Source: Parasulfuritortus sp049322515 (GTDB taxonomy: Bacteria; Pseudomonadota; Gammaproteobacteria; Burkholderiales; Thiobacillaceae). From it: a stretch of DNA of 39,055 bases. Each line of letters starts with the position of its first letter. Position 1 is the stretch's first letter. Made by a program: the position numbers and the translations under genes. The stretch is taken from NCBI GenBank assembly GCA_049322515.1, contig JBMOQW010000030.1:1-39055 (forward strand). The letters run 5' to 3'. Below the pieces are notes generated by a model. That model did not search any database, had not been told where the DNA came from, and saw only the letters and a list, made by a program, of their open reading frames with translations. Shown here one piece after another: positions 33,390 to 39,055 of this stretch.

Positions 33390-33872
33390 TCAGTGGCCGG
33401 TGCTGGCCTCGATCAAGGCCATCTCTTCACTGCTCATCAACTGCTCGATGTCGACCACGATGATCATCCGGTCCTCGATGGTGCCGAGGCCGAGGATGTA
33501 GCGGGTATCCAGGGTTGAGCCGAATTCCGGGGCCGGGCGCAGGTTGCTCGAGTTGAGCTGGATCACATCCGAGACCCCGTCGACGACGATGCCGACCACC
33601 CGCTTGCCGATGTTCAGGATGATCACCACCGTGAATTGATCATAGGTCGGCTCGCCCAGGTTGAACTTGATGCGCAGATCGACGATCGGCACGATGACGC
33701 CGCGCAGGTTGATCACGCCCTTGATGAAGGTGGGCGAGTTGGCGATCCGGGTGGGCGTTTCGTAGCCCCGGATTTCCTGGACCTTGAGGATGTCGATGCC
33801 GTATTCCTCGTGGCCCAGGGTGAAGGTGAGAAACTCCCCCGAACTGACGATGCCGCTTTCCGTGTTTTCCAT
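33390..33872 (-). CDS. cheW: Chemotaxis coupling protein CheW
   Basis: The 160-residue CheW-fold protein links receptors to CheA. It shows FLTFTLGHEEYGIDILKVQEI, the conserved PTFIKGVINLRGVIVPIVDL (Arg of NLRG contacts CheA/receptor) and VDGVSDVIQL. It lies 25 bases after cheA and 13 bases before the receptor gene. It is distinct from PilI of the Pil-Chp system. Confidence 0.96.
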   Translation of the reverse strand: MENTESGIVSSGEFLTFTLGHEEYGIDILKVQEIRGYETPTRIANSPTFIKGVINLRGVIVPIVDLRIKFNLGEPTYDQFTVVIILNIGKRVVGIVVDGVSDVIQLNSSNLRPAPEFGSTLDTRYILGLGTIEDRMIIVVDIEQLMSSEEMALIEASTGH

Positions 33873-33897
33873 CGATCGCGTCCTAACAGGTTATGGT

Positions 33898-36234
33898 TCA
33901 GGCCGCCTGGCGCCGGGCCGGGGATTCCAGCCCCTGCCGGGTGACGGCGGCGATGTCGAGAATGAGTGCGACGCGGCCGTCGCCCATGATGGTGGCGCCT
34001 GAGATGCCGGGTACCTTGCGGTAGTTCGCTTCCAGGCTCTTGATCACCACTTGGTGCTGGCCGAGCAGTTCGTCGACGAACAGGGCGGCCTTGCCTTCCT
34101 CGGCTTCGATGACCACGATGATGCCCTTGTCGAGTGGCGTGGTGTCAGGCTGGCCGAACACATGGGCGAGCGGGATGATCGGCAGGTATTCGCCCCGGAT
34201 GTGGATCACCTGGGAATCTCCGGCCAGGGTCTTGATGTCTTCCAGCCGGGGTTGCAGCGATTCGACGATGGCCGTGAGCGGGACGATGAAGATCTCGCCG
34301 CCGACCCCGACCGACATGCCGTCCAGGATCGCCAGGGTGAGTGGCAGCCGGATGATGATGCGGGTGCCGTGCCCGGGTGAGGATTCCAGTTCGACCCGGC
34401 CGCCCAGGCCTTCGATGTTCTTCTTCACCACGTCCATGCCGACCCCCCGGCCGGACACGTCGGTGACGACTTCGGCCGTGGAGAAGCCGGGCGCCATGAT
34501 CAGTTGCCAGACTTCGTTGTCGGCCATGCCGTCGTGGACGTTCATGCCCTTCTCGCGCGCCTTGGCCAGGATGCGCTCGCGGTTCAGGCCGCCGCCGTCG
34601 TCGATCACTTCGATGACGATGTTGCCGCCCTGGTGCGAGGCCTTGAGGGTGATGGTGCCCTTGGGCGATTTGCCGGCGGCAACCCGCTTTTCGGGGGTTT
34701 CCAGGCCGTGGTCGAGGCTGTTGCGGATCAGGTGGGTGAGCGGGTCGGTGATCTTCTCGATCAGGCTCTTGTCCAGCTCGGTGTTCTCGCCCACGGTCTT
34801 CAGGTCGACCTGCTTGTTGAGCTTGCCGGCCAGGTCACGCACGACGCGTGGGAAGCGCGAGAAGACCATGCTCATCGGCAGCATGCGGATCGACATCACC
34901 GATTCCTGCAGGTCGCGCGTGTTGCGTGCCAGCAGGTCGATGCCGGAGAGCAGTTTTTCCGCCTCGACCGGGTCCAGATAGCCGGCCGCGTCCGCGATCA
35001 TGGCCTGGGTGATGACCAGTTCGCCGACCAGGTTGATGAGTTGGTCGACCTTTTCCACCGAGACCCGGATGCTGCTGTTCTCGCCGCTGGTCGAGGCGAC
35101 GGTCTTGTCGGTTTCGCGGCGGCCCGCCTTGGCGGTCTCGACGGTCGGGTTGTCCGCCGCGCGGCGGCCGGGTGAGGGCGTGGGCGGCGCGGCGACCGGT
35201 GCGGGGGCGGCGGCCGTGGCCGTGGGTGCAGCGGCGGGTGTGCCCGGGGCGCCTGGGAACAGGCCCATGCCGGCCGGGGCGTCGATGAACAGCCCGTAGC
35301 CGTCGCCCTCGATCGCCGCGGGGGCCTCACCCGGCTTCACGTCATGGGTATGGTCGAATTCCGGCTTGCCCGGGGCATCATCGAACAGGCCGAAGCTGTC
35401 GTCGGGGGTCGACTCGGCGACTGCCGACGGGGTGTCGAAGAAGCCGTAGCCCGGGTCTTCGGGCGCGGGGCTGTCGGTCTCGAACAGGCCGAAGCTGTCG
35501 TCCACCGGAGCCGGCTGGCCGGGCGCATCGTCGAAGAAGCCGTAGGCCTCGGTTTCCACCGGGCCGAGGCTCAGCGCCTCGGGGCTGACGTAGAAGGACA
35601 ACAGGTCGCGCAATTCAGCATCGGGCAAGGCCGTGGTCAGCCGGGCGCGAAAGCGGGGCTGTTCCGGGGTCGGGCGGGCCAGGATTTCGCAGGCGACGGT
35701 TTCCGACAGGCCAGCGATCAGGTTGTCCACCGCGCTGGCAACCACGACCACTTCCGGGGGCAGGGTGAAGGCGATGTCCAGCTGGCGTACCGCCGGGACC
35801 GGGGTTGCCGCGACGACATCGGGCGCATGGGCGGCGGGCGCGTGGTCACCGGTGGCCAGTTCGGCCAGGGTGGCGCACACGGTGGCGATGCTGTCCGGAT
35901 CGGCCTCGGGGCCGCCCTGGTGGTGTTCCAGCTGGGCGCGCAGGACATCGCCGGCAGCCAGGAAGGCATCGACCATCTCCGGCCGCAACGCCAGCTCTTC
36001 CTTGCGCAGCTTGTCGAGCAGGGTTTCCAGGATGTGGGTGACTTCGGTCATGTCGGTGAAGCCGAAGGTGCCGCTGCCACCCTTGATCGAATGGGCGGCC
36101 CGGAAGATGGCGTTCAGGTCCTCAAGGGACGGCGCCGCGACATCCAGGTTGAGGAGCAGGTTCTCCATGTTGGCCAGGTGTTCGCCGGCTTCGTCGAAGA
36201 AGACCTGGTAGAACTGGCTCATGTCAACGGTCAT
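33898..36234 (-). CDS. cheA: Chemotaxis histidine kinase CheA
   Basis: The protein has 778 residues from ATG 36234, supported by CGGAG five bases upstream. Domains: Hpt (P1) with phospho-His48 in FRAAHSIKGGSGTFGF; a poorly conserved P2-like segment (about 150-225); a long linker with six aromatic FGLF/YGFF repeats (about 229-325); a Pro/Ala stretch; P3 dimerisation (about 390-450); the ATPase with HLIRNSLDHG (about 505), DDGGGLN, FSTAEVVTDVSGRGVGMDVV; and a C-terminal CheW-like P5. It autophosphorylates under receptor control and passes phosphate to CheY and CheB. It is separate from ChpA and part of the sigma-28-type operon. Confidence 0.97.
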   Translation of the reverse strand: MTVDMSQFYQVFFDEAGEHLANMENLLLNLDVAAPSLEDLNAIFRAAHSIKGGSGTFGFTDMTEVTHILETLLDKLRKEELALRPEMVDAFLAAGDVLRAQLEHHQGGPEADPDSIATVCATLAELATGDHAPAAHAPDVVAATPVPAVRQLDIAFTLPPEVVVVASAVDNLIAGLSETVACEILARPTPEQPRFRARLTTALPDAELRDLLSFYVSPEALSLGPVETEAYGFFDDAPGQPAPVDDSFGLFETDSPAPEDPGYGFFDTPSAVAESTPDDSFGLFDDAPGKPEFDHTHDVKPGEAPAAIEGDGYGLFIDAPAGMGLFPGAPGTPAAAPTATAAAPAPVAAPPTPSPGRRAADNPTVETAKAGRRETDKTVASTSGENSSIRVSVEKVDQLINLVGELVITQAMIADAAGYLDPVEAEKLLSGIDLLARNTRDLQESVMSIRMLPMSMVFSRFPRVVRDLAGKLNKQVDLKTVGENTELDKSLIEKITDPLTHLIRNSLDHGLETPEKRVAAGKSPKGTITLKASHQGGNIVIEVIDDGGGLNRERILAKAREKGMNVHDGMADNEVWQLIMAPGFSTAEVVTDVSGRGVGMDVVKKNIEGLGGRVELESSPGHGTRIIIRLPLTLAILDGMSVGVGGEIFIVPLTAIVESLQPRLEDIKTLAGDSQVIHIRGEYLPIIPLAHVFGQPDTTPLDKGIIVVIEAEEGKAALFVDELLGQHQVVIKSLEANYRKVPGISGATIMGDGRVALILDIAAVTRQGLESPARRQAA
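35250..35550 (-). repeat. Aromatic FGLF/YGFF repeats in the CheA linker
   Basis: Within CheA, six short motifs recur at uneven spacing (10-32 residues): EAYGFFDDAPGQP, DSFGLFETDS, PGYGFFDTPS, DSFGLFDDAPGKP, DGYGLFIDAP and GMGLFPGAPG. They are set in Asp/Pro/Ala-rich, probably disordered sequence. Confidence 0.85.
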
Positions 36235-36307
36235 GAGAACTCCGGATCGGGTTGCCGGCTGCGCTCACGCAGCCCGGAAAAGCGGAACACCGGCAGGGCC
36301 TGGCGGC

Positions 36308-36673
36308 TCAGCCGATGACCTTCTTCACCACGTCGAGCAGCTTCTGCGGGTCGAATGGCTTGACCAGCCAGCCGGTGGCGCCGGCGGCCTTGCCCTGGGA
36401 TTTCATGGCGTCGGAGGACTCCGTGGTCAGCATCAGGATCGGCGTGCTGCGATATTGGGGCAGGGTGCGCAGGGTCTTGATCAGGGTGATGCCGTCCATC
36501 TTCGGCATGTTCTGGTCGGTCAGCACCAGATCGGCGCCGCGGCCCTTGGCCTTGTTCAGGCCATCTTCGCCATCCACGGCTTCCATGACTTCATAGCCGG
36601 CGCTCTTCAGGGTGAACGCGACCATCTGACGGATGGAGGCGGAGTCGTCAACGGTGAGTACGAGCTTACCCAT
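36308..36673 (-). CDS. cheY: Chemotaxis response regulator CheY
   Basis: The 121-residue receiver-only protein has Asp9/Asp10, phospho-Asp53 in VLTDQNMPKMDGITLI, Thr83 in LMLTTESS and Lys105 in GWLVKPFDP; Trp102 lies in the beta5 region that carries the switch aromatic in CheY. A GAGGA site precedes the ATG. It lies between the receptor/CheZ-like gene (17 bases upstream) and cheA (73 bases downstream). Phosphorylated CheY would bind the flagellar motor switch. Confidence 0.95.
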   Translation of the reverse strand: MGKLVLTVDDSASIRQMVAFTLKSAGYEVMEAVDGEDGLNKAKGRGADLVLTDQNMPKMDGITLIKTLRTLPQYRSTPILMLTTESSDAMKSQGKAAGATGWLVKPFDPQKLLDVVKKVIG

Positions 36674-36690
36674 GGTGTCCTCTTCAAGGA

Positions 36691-37860
36691 TTAAAACAAT
36701 TCGATATCGCCCGAGTGCATGCTGCCCTGGGCGACCGGTGTGGCTTGGGACTGGGCCTTGGCGACCGCCTCGCGCAAGCGCTGGTGGGCCGCCGGCAGGC
36801 CGCTGGAGATGTCCTTGATATCATGCACCGCGACATCGAGGCTGGAAATGATTTCCTCGACCATGCCGAGCCGGCGCTGGGTTTGTCCGATCAGTTGGCT
36901 GGTCAGATCCTGGAACTGGAGTGCCTGCACGGCAGCGTTCACTTCCTTGGCGACCTGGTCGGCGAGACCGTCGAGGCGTGCGACCGCTTCGCCCATCTCG
37001 TGGTTGAGGGTTTCCAGGCGGGACATGGTTTCCTGGACCCGCTGCTTGGACTGCAAGGCGAAGTTCATGTCCATGGAAGCGACCGACAGGATGGCGTCGT
37101 GCGCCTGGCTCATCGAGGCATGCACCTCGTCCATGTGGTGGCGGATCTCTTCGCTGAAATGATTGGTGCGCATCGAAAGGTTGCGCACTTCGTCGGCCAC
37201 CACGGCGAACCCGCGACCCGCCTCACCGGCGCGCGCGGCCTCGATGGCGGCGTTCAGCGCCAGCAGGTTGGTCTGCTTGGAAATCGATTCGATCTCGCCC
37301 AGGATGCTGAGCACCGAGTTGACCTGGCTGTTGATGGTTTCCATCGCCTCGACCAGGCCCATCGCCGTCTTGCTGGTGTTGACCGTGCTGTCGACGAAAG
37401 TGTCCAGGGTCTGCGAGGTCTGCAGGACGAATTCGGAAAAATGGACATGCCCGCTGGGCTTGTCCTGGGTGGCATGCCCGCCCAGGGTATTGGCAAGATC
37501 CAGCGCCTGATCGCGCTGGGCGCCGACCAGGGTGTTCATCTGGCTGAAGCTCGACAGCAGGGTGTCCGAGGCGTGCTTGACTAGGTCCAGGGTCCGGTTC
37601 AGCTCGTCCCGGCCGTTGCGGCATTCCCCTGCGGTGGCGGAGACCAGGTCGTCGGCCAGCCCCTTGAGTTCACGGGCGGCAATGCCTGTCTCGACGATGC
37701 TGGGCGCCGTGGCCTGGGTCCGGGGGTAGGTGGTCAGGAAAACCGCTCCGGCCAGCACCGCGCCCAGGATGCCGGCCCACAGCGGCGCGAAGGCCACCAG
37801 CAGGATGAGCGCTAGGGTGACGCCGACCACCAGCGCGGCGTGCTTGCCGTAAGTCAACAC
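36691..37860 (-). CDS. Receptor-like protein with CheZ-type phosphatase motif
   Basis: The 389-residue protein starts at GTG 37860 (or TTG 37857, better spaced from GGGGA). A short N-terminal membrane hairpin (about 8-45) has no periplasmic domain. The centre is a short MCP signalling hairpin with tip SISKQTNLLALNAAIEAARA (193-212) then GEAGRGFAVVADEVRNL. The C-terminal third instead resembles CheZ: VQALQFQDLTSQLIGQ (311-326), where Asp318 and Gln322 match the catalytic Asp and Gln of CheZ (FQDLTGQ in E. coli, Asp143/Gln147). The end SGDIELF recalls the acidic-hydrophobic CheY-binding tail of CheZ. It is first in the che operon, directly before cheY, and no separate cheZ is seen. MCP-type CheY-P phosphatase is my inference; a plain cytoplasmic-facing receptor is the alternative. 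Confidence 0.8.
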   Translation of the reverse strand: MLTYGKHAALVVGVTLALILLVAFAPLWAGILGAVLAGAVFLTTYPRTQATAPSIVETGIAARELKGLADDLVSATAGECRNGRDELNRTLDLVKHASDTLLSSFSQMNTLVGAQRDQALDLANTLGGHATQDKPSGHVHFSEFVLQTSQTLDTFVDSTVNTSKTAMGLVEAMETINSQVNSVLSILGEIESISKQTNLLALNAAIEAARAGEAGRGFAVVADEVRNLSMRTNHFSEEIRHHMDEVHASMSQAHDAILSVASMDMNFALQSKQRVQETMSRLETLNHEMGEAVARLDGLADQVAKEVNAAVQALQFQDLTSQLIGQTQRRLGMVEEIISSLDVAVHDIKDISSGLPAAHQRLREAVAKAQSQATPVAQGSMHSGDIELF

Positions 37861-37899
37861 AGGTCCCCAAGGGTGTTTAGCCCTATCAATCTACCTCAA

Positions 37900-37926
37900 T
37901 TATCGGCGAGTGGGGCGCAAACTTTA
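37900..37926 (-). promoter_or_regulatory. Sigma-28 (FliA) promoter of the che operon
   Basis: On the minus strand TAAAGTTT (37919-37926) and GCCGATAA (37900-37907) are separated by exactly 11 bases, an exact match to the FliA consensus TAAAGTTT-N11-GCCGATAA. It lies about 40 bases upstream of the first che-operon start, placing the ten-gene operon in the late flagellar class. Confidence 0.93.
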
Positions 37927-37980
37927 GAACGAAAGGACTATGCCCCAAGGCGGGTGGCCAGGTGCCCAGGTCGGTGGCCG

Positions 37981-37998
37981 GGACGGGGCGCCCCGTCC
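37981..37998. other. Perfect 18-base palindrome after grxD
   Basis: GGACGGGG followed by CGCCCCGTCC forms a perfect palindrome just past the grxD stop (stem 7 bp, loop GCGC). There is no U-tract on the minus strand, so it is a 3'-end hairpin or weak terminator. Confidence 0.5.
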
Positions 37999-38004
37999 CC
38001 CGAT

Positions 38005-38319
38005 TCAGTTGAGGGTGGCCAGCATTTTCTGCAGTTCGCCACTCTGGTACATCTCGCGCATGATGTCGGCGCCGCCCACCAGTTCGCCCTTGATGTAGAG
38101 CTGCGGGAAGGTCGGCCAGTTGGCGTAATACTTCAGGTTTTCGAAGATTTCCGGGTCTTCCAGGACGTTGACCGCGAGATAGTCGCTGACGCCACAGGCC
38201 TTCAGGACTTGGACTGCGGTACCGGAAAAGCCGCAGCGCGGGAATTGCGGCGTGCCCTTGATATAGAGCACGACGGGATGGCTGGTGACCTGCTGGTGGA
38301 TGCGTTCCTGAACGTTCAT
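38005..38319 (-). CDS. grxD: Monothiol glutaredoxin, Grx4 family
   Basis: The 104-residue protein has the monothiol active site CGFS (Cys29) in LYIKGTPQFPRCGFSG, WPTFPQLYIKGELVGGADI (GSH-binding TFPQ) and the family length. Grx4 proteins hold a bridging [2Fe-2S] cluster with glutathione and pass it to target proteins, often with BolA. A GGAAGGA site precedes the ATG. Its promoter carries an IscR-like site, which fits control by iron-sulfur status. Confidence 0.96.
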   Translation of the reverse strand: MNVQERIHQQVTSHPVVLYIKGTPQFPRCGFSGTAVQVLKACGVSDYLAVNVLEDPEIFENLKYYANWPTFPQLYIKGELVGGADIMREMYQSGELQKMLATLN

Positions 38320-38338
38320 GGTGATTCCTTCCGTGTTA

Positions 38339-38363
38339 ATAACCGACTAAATTGCTAAGGAAT
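38339..38363 (-). promoter_or_regulatory. IscR type 1-like operator at grxD promoter
   Basis: The 25-base site fits the E. coli IscR type 1 consensus (ATASYYGACTRWWWYAGTCR then RSTAT) at 19 of 25 positions by my count, with a near-perfect left half ATAACCGACTAAAT and a degenerate right half GCTAAGGAAT. It overlaps the -10 and start point of the grxD promoter, where a repressor would act. Confidence 0.6.
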
Positions 38364-38389
38364 TCTAACCCGAGTTTGATGGGTATCAA
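38362..38389 (-). promoter_or_regulatory. Sigma-70 promoter of grxD
   Basis: On the minus strand TTGATA (-35, 38384-38389) and TAGAAT (-10, 38362-38367) have a 16-base spacer. Expected start is near 38355, giving a leader of about 36 bases. Confidence 0.65.
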
Positions 38390-38407
38390 AATCCCTGCAT
38401 AACCCTA

Positions 38408-38436
38408 TTGACAGTACTGGATAATATTCATACATT
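38408..38436 (+). promoter_or_regulatory. Sigma-70 promoter for putative small RNA
   Basis: A perfect TTGACA (38408-38413), a 17-base spacer and TACATT (38431-38436, 4 of 6 to TATAAT) face +. The start point would be near 38443. The next protein gene on this strand starts only at 38668, beyond a terminator. Confidence 0.65.
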
Positions 38437-38442
38437 CCGGTC

Positions 38443-38617
38443 TGAAATGTGTTTGTTGTGCGCGTTCGCGTGGCGGCAAGGCGCGTTTCATGTCGTATCC
38501 TGCCGTGGCGCTCGAGCCATCTGGCGTCGTGGCAGGGATTGTTGGTCGCGTGCCCGCACCGGCGCGGCTGACATCCTCCTCCTCTCTTCACCCCGGTTTC
38601 CACCGGGGTATTTTTTT
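38443..38617 (+). ncRNA. Putative small RNA, about 175 nt
   Basis: The span lies between a good promoter and a perfect intrinsic terminator, with no credible protein. Possible helices: TGAAATG 38443-38449 with CGTTTCA 38484-38490; CCTGCC 38499-38504 with GGCAGG 38531-38536; a GTCGCG/CGCGGC helix near 38546-38570; then a single-stranded CU tract (38575-38589, CCTCCTCCTCTC) complementary to GGAGG ribosome sites, next to the terminator stem. This layout is typical of a trans-acting regulatory RNA. I do not recognise it as 6S or another named RNA. The alternative is an attenuated leader for the 38668 gene. Confidence 0.55.
38590..38617 (+). terminator. Intrinsic terminator, orphan of any protein gene
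   Basis: A perfect 8-bp stem (ACCCCGGT / ACCGGGGT, loop TTCC) is followed by A and seven T (38611-38617). It faces +, but no + strand protein gene lies upstream in this gap. Confidence 0.92.
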
Positions 38618-38667
38618 GTCCGCATGCCCCTGCGCACGCCCCGCCGGGCCGGCGGATAATCGCGCTC

Positions 38668-39055
38668 ATGAATCGCCCCTTCGCCGCCGCCGCTCAGGTT
38701 CTGCTCGAGGCCGAGCGGGACCGTCTGCCCGACTTGTCTGGCTGCACGGTATTGTTGCCCTCCCTGCAGGTCGCGCCCCTGTTCCTGGCCGCGTTGCGGG
38801 ACGCGGTGGACCGACCGGTGTTCCTGCCCCCCCGGCTGAGCACGCTGGCGAACCTGGTTGCCGCGCTGCCTGCGGTCGGGCGACCGGATAGCCGGCGACT
38901 GGCGGAATTGCATGATTTCCTGGTTCGGGTCGACTGGCTGGCGCCAGTCGCCTTGTGGCCCCTGGCGCGGTCGCTGCTGGATTGGCTGGATGAGCTCGAC
39001 GATGCCCTGCTGGTGCCTCCGGAGCGCTTCGAGGCGTTTGCCGGGCCGGTCGCGC
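38668..39055 (+). CDS. N-terminal part of a large protein, probably PD-(D/E)XK nuclease family
   Basis: A frame opens at ATG 38668 and runs off the window after 129 codons. It begins MNRPFAAAAQVLLEAERDRL and continues LPDLSGCTVLLPSLQVAP, FLPPRLSTLANLVAALP and RRLAELHDFLVRVDWLA. This resembles the N-terminus of the AddB/RecB-type PD-(D/E)XK nuclease proteins found in betaproteobacteria (V-V-L-L-P and L-PPRL-TL patterns). The catalytic nuclease motif would be outside the window, so the call is tentative. GATAAT (38655-38660) ends 7 bases before the ATG, so the transcript could be leaderless. Confidence 0.6.
   Translation, partial: MNRPFAAAAQVLLEAERDRLPDLSGCTVLLPSLQVAPLFLAALRDAVDRPVFLPPRLSTLANLVAALPAVGRPDSRRLAELHDFLVRVDWLAPVALWPLARSLLDWLDELDDALLVPPERFEAFAGPVA

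Noticed and set aside
29624..33463. A 1279-codon open frame on the + strand, antisense to cheR and the receptor gene
   Set aside because: It lies opposite well-recognised genes on the other strand, is rich in Gly/Asp/His/Leu/Val as GC-rich shadow frames are, and shows no domain. Length alone follows from codon bias.
36251..36280. Hairpin between cheY and cheA as a terminator
   Set aside because: CTGCG/CGCAG stem is short, has a bulge when extended, and no U-tract; cheY and cheA appear to be in one operon.
38443..38617. 6S RNA identity for the small RNA
   Set aside because: The size is similar, but the ends do not pair into the long rod with a central bubble that 6S RNA shows, and there is a standard terminator.
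38408..38659. 83-codon + frame across the promoter and terminator
   Set aside because: It starts with TTG on the -35 box itself, runs through the terminator and has no ribosome site.

Overview
The window is a GC-rich chromosomal segment that reads as a sulfur-oxidising, motile betaproteobacterium, probably Thiobacillaceae-like. The evidence is the tail of soxZ, a dsrS homologue, two periplasmic rhodanese-type proteins, a TSUP-family exporter, a complete Pil-Chp twitching system and a complete flagellar-type che operon. Genes are packed tightly, many with 4-base ATGA overlaps. I see no tRNA, rRNA, insertion sequence, prophage or CRISPR array.

Layout. 1-2189 (+): end of soxZ with its terminator, then three exported proteins: a rhodanese, a DUF302 protein and an unusual methionine-rich repeat protein. 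2235-5881 (-): a coupled thiD-thiE-hemL-dsrS operon. 5987-15945 (+): a substrate-binding-protein/rhodanese fusion leading straight into pilG-pilH-pilI-pilJ-chpA. 15926-19700 (-): uppP, a zinc-ribbon protein, and yggU, yggT, proC, yggS. 19751-21906 (+): pilT-pilU, the retraction ATPases that the Pil-Chp system acts on. 21923-23923 (-): EVE-domain protein, TSUP permease and alpha/beta hydrolase. 24030-25847 (+): a DUF4126 membrane protein and an Sfum_1244-like protein. 25835-37860 (-): a ten-gene chemotaxis operon, read leftwards as receptor-like/CheZ-like protein, cheY, cheA, cheW, Aer-like receptor, cheR, cheD, cheB, STAS protein and REC-PP2C-HATPase protein. 38005-38319 (-): grxD. 38668-end (+): start of a large protein, probably a PD-(D/E)XK nuclease/helicase-type protein.

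How the parts work together. Two separate chemosensory systems lie in one window. Pil-Chp (PilJ receptor, PilI coupler, ChpA kinase, PilG and PilH regulators) would set pilus extension and PilT/PilU retraction. The che operon would control flagella: a match to the sigma-28 consensus TAAAGTTT-N11-GCCGATAA stands in front of it. A partner-switching pair (STAS plus REC-phosphatase-kinase) closes that operon.

The most interesting points are (i) the first che-operon product, a receptor-like protein carrying the CheZ catalytic pattern FQDLTSQ and a short acidic-hydrophobic C-terminus directly before cheY; (ii) a probable unannotated small RNA at about 38443-38617 with its own promoter, a CCUCCUCCUC tract and a perfect intrinsic terminator; (iii) an IscR-like operator over the grxD promoter; (iv) the methionine-rich MMNPxA repeat protein near sox; (v) a binding-protein/rhodanese fusion heading the pil-chp genes. 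The only stretch above 300 bases without a protein gene is 38320-38667. It holds the grxD promoter/operator and the putative small RNA; I see nothing definite in its last 50 bases beyond a -10-like GATAAT.
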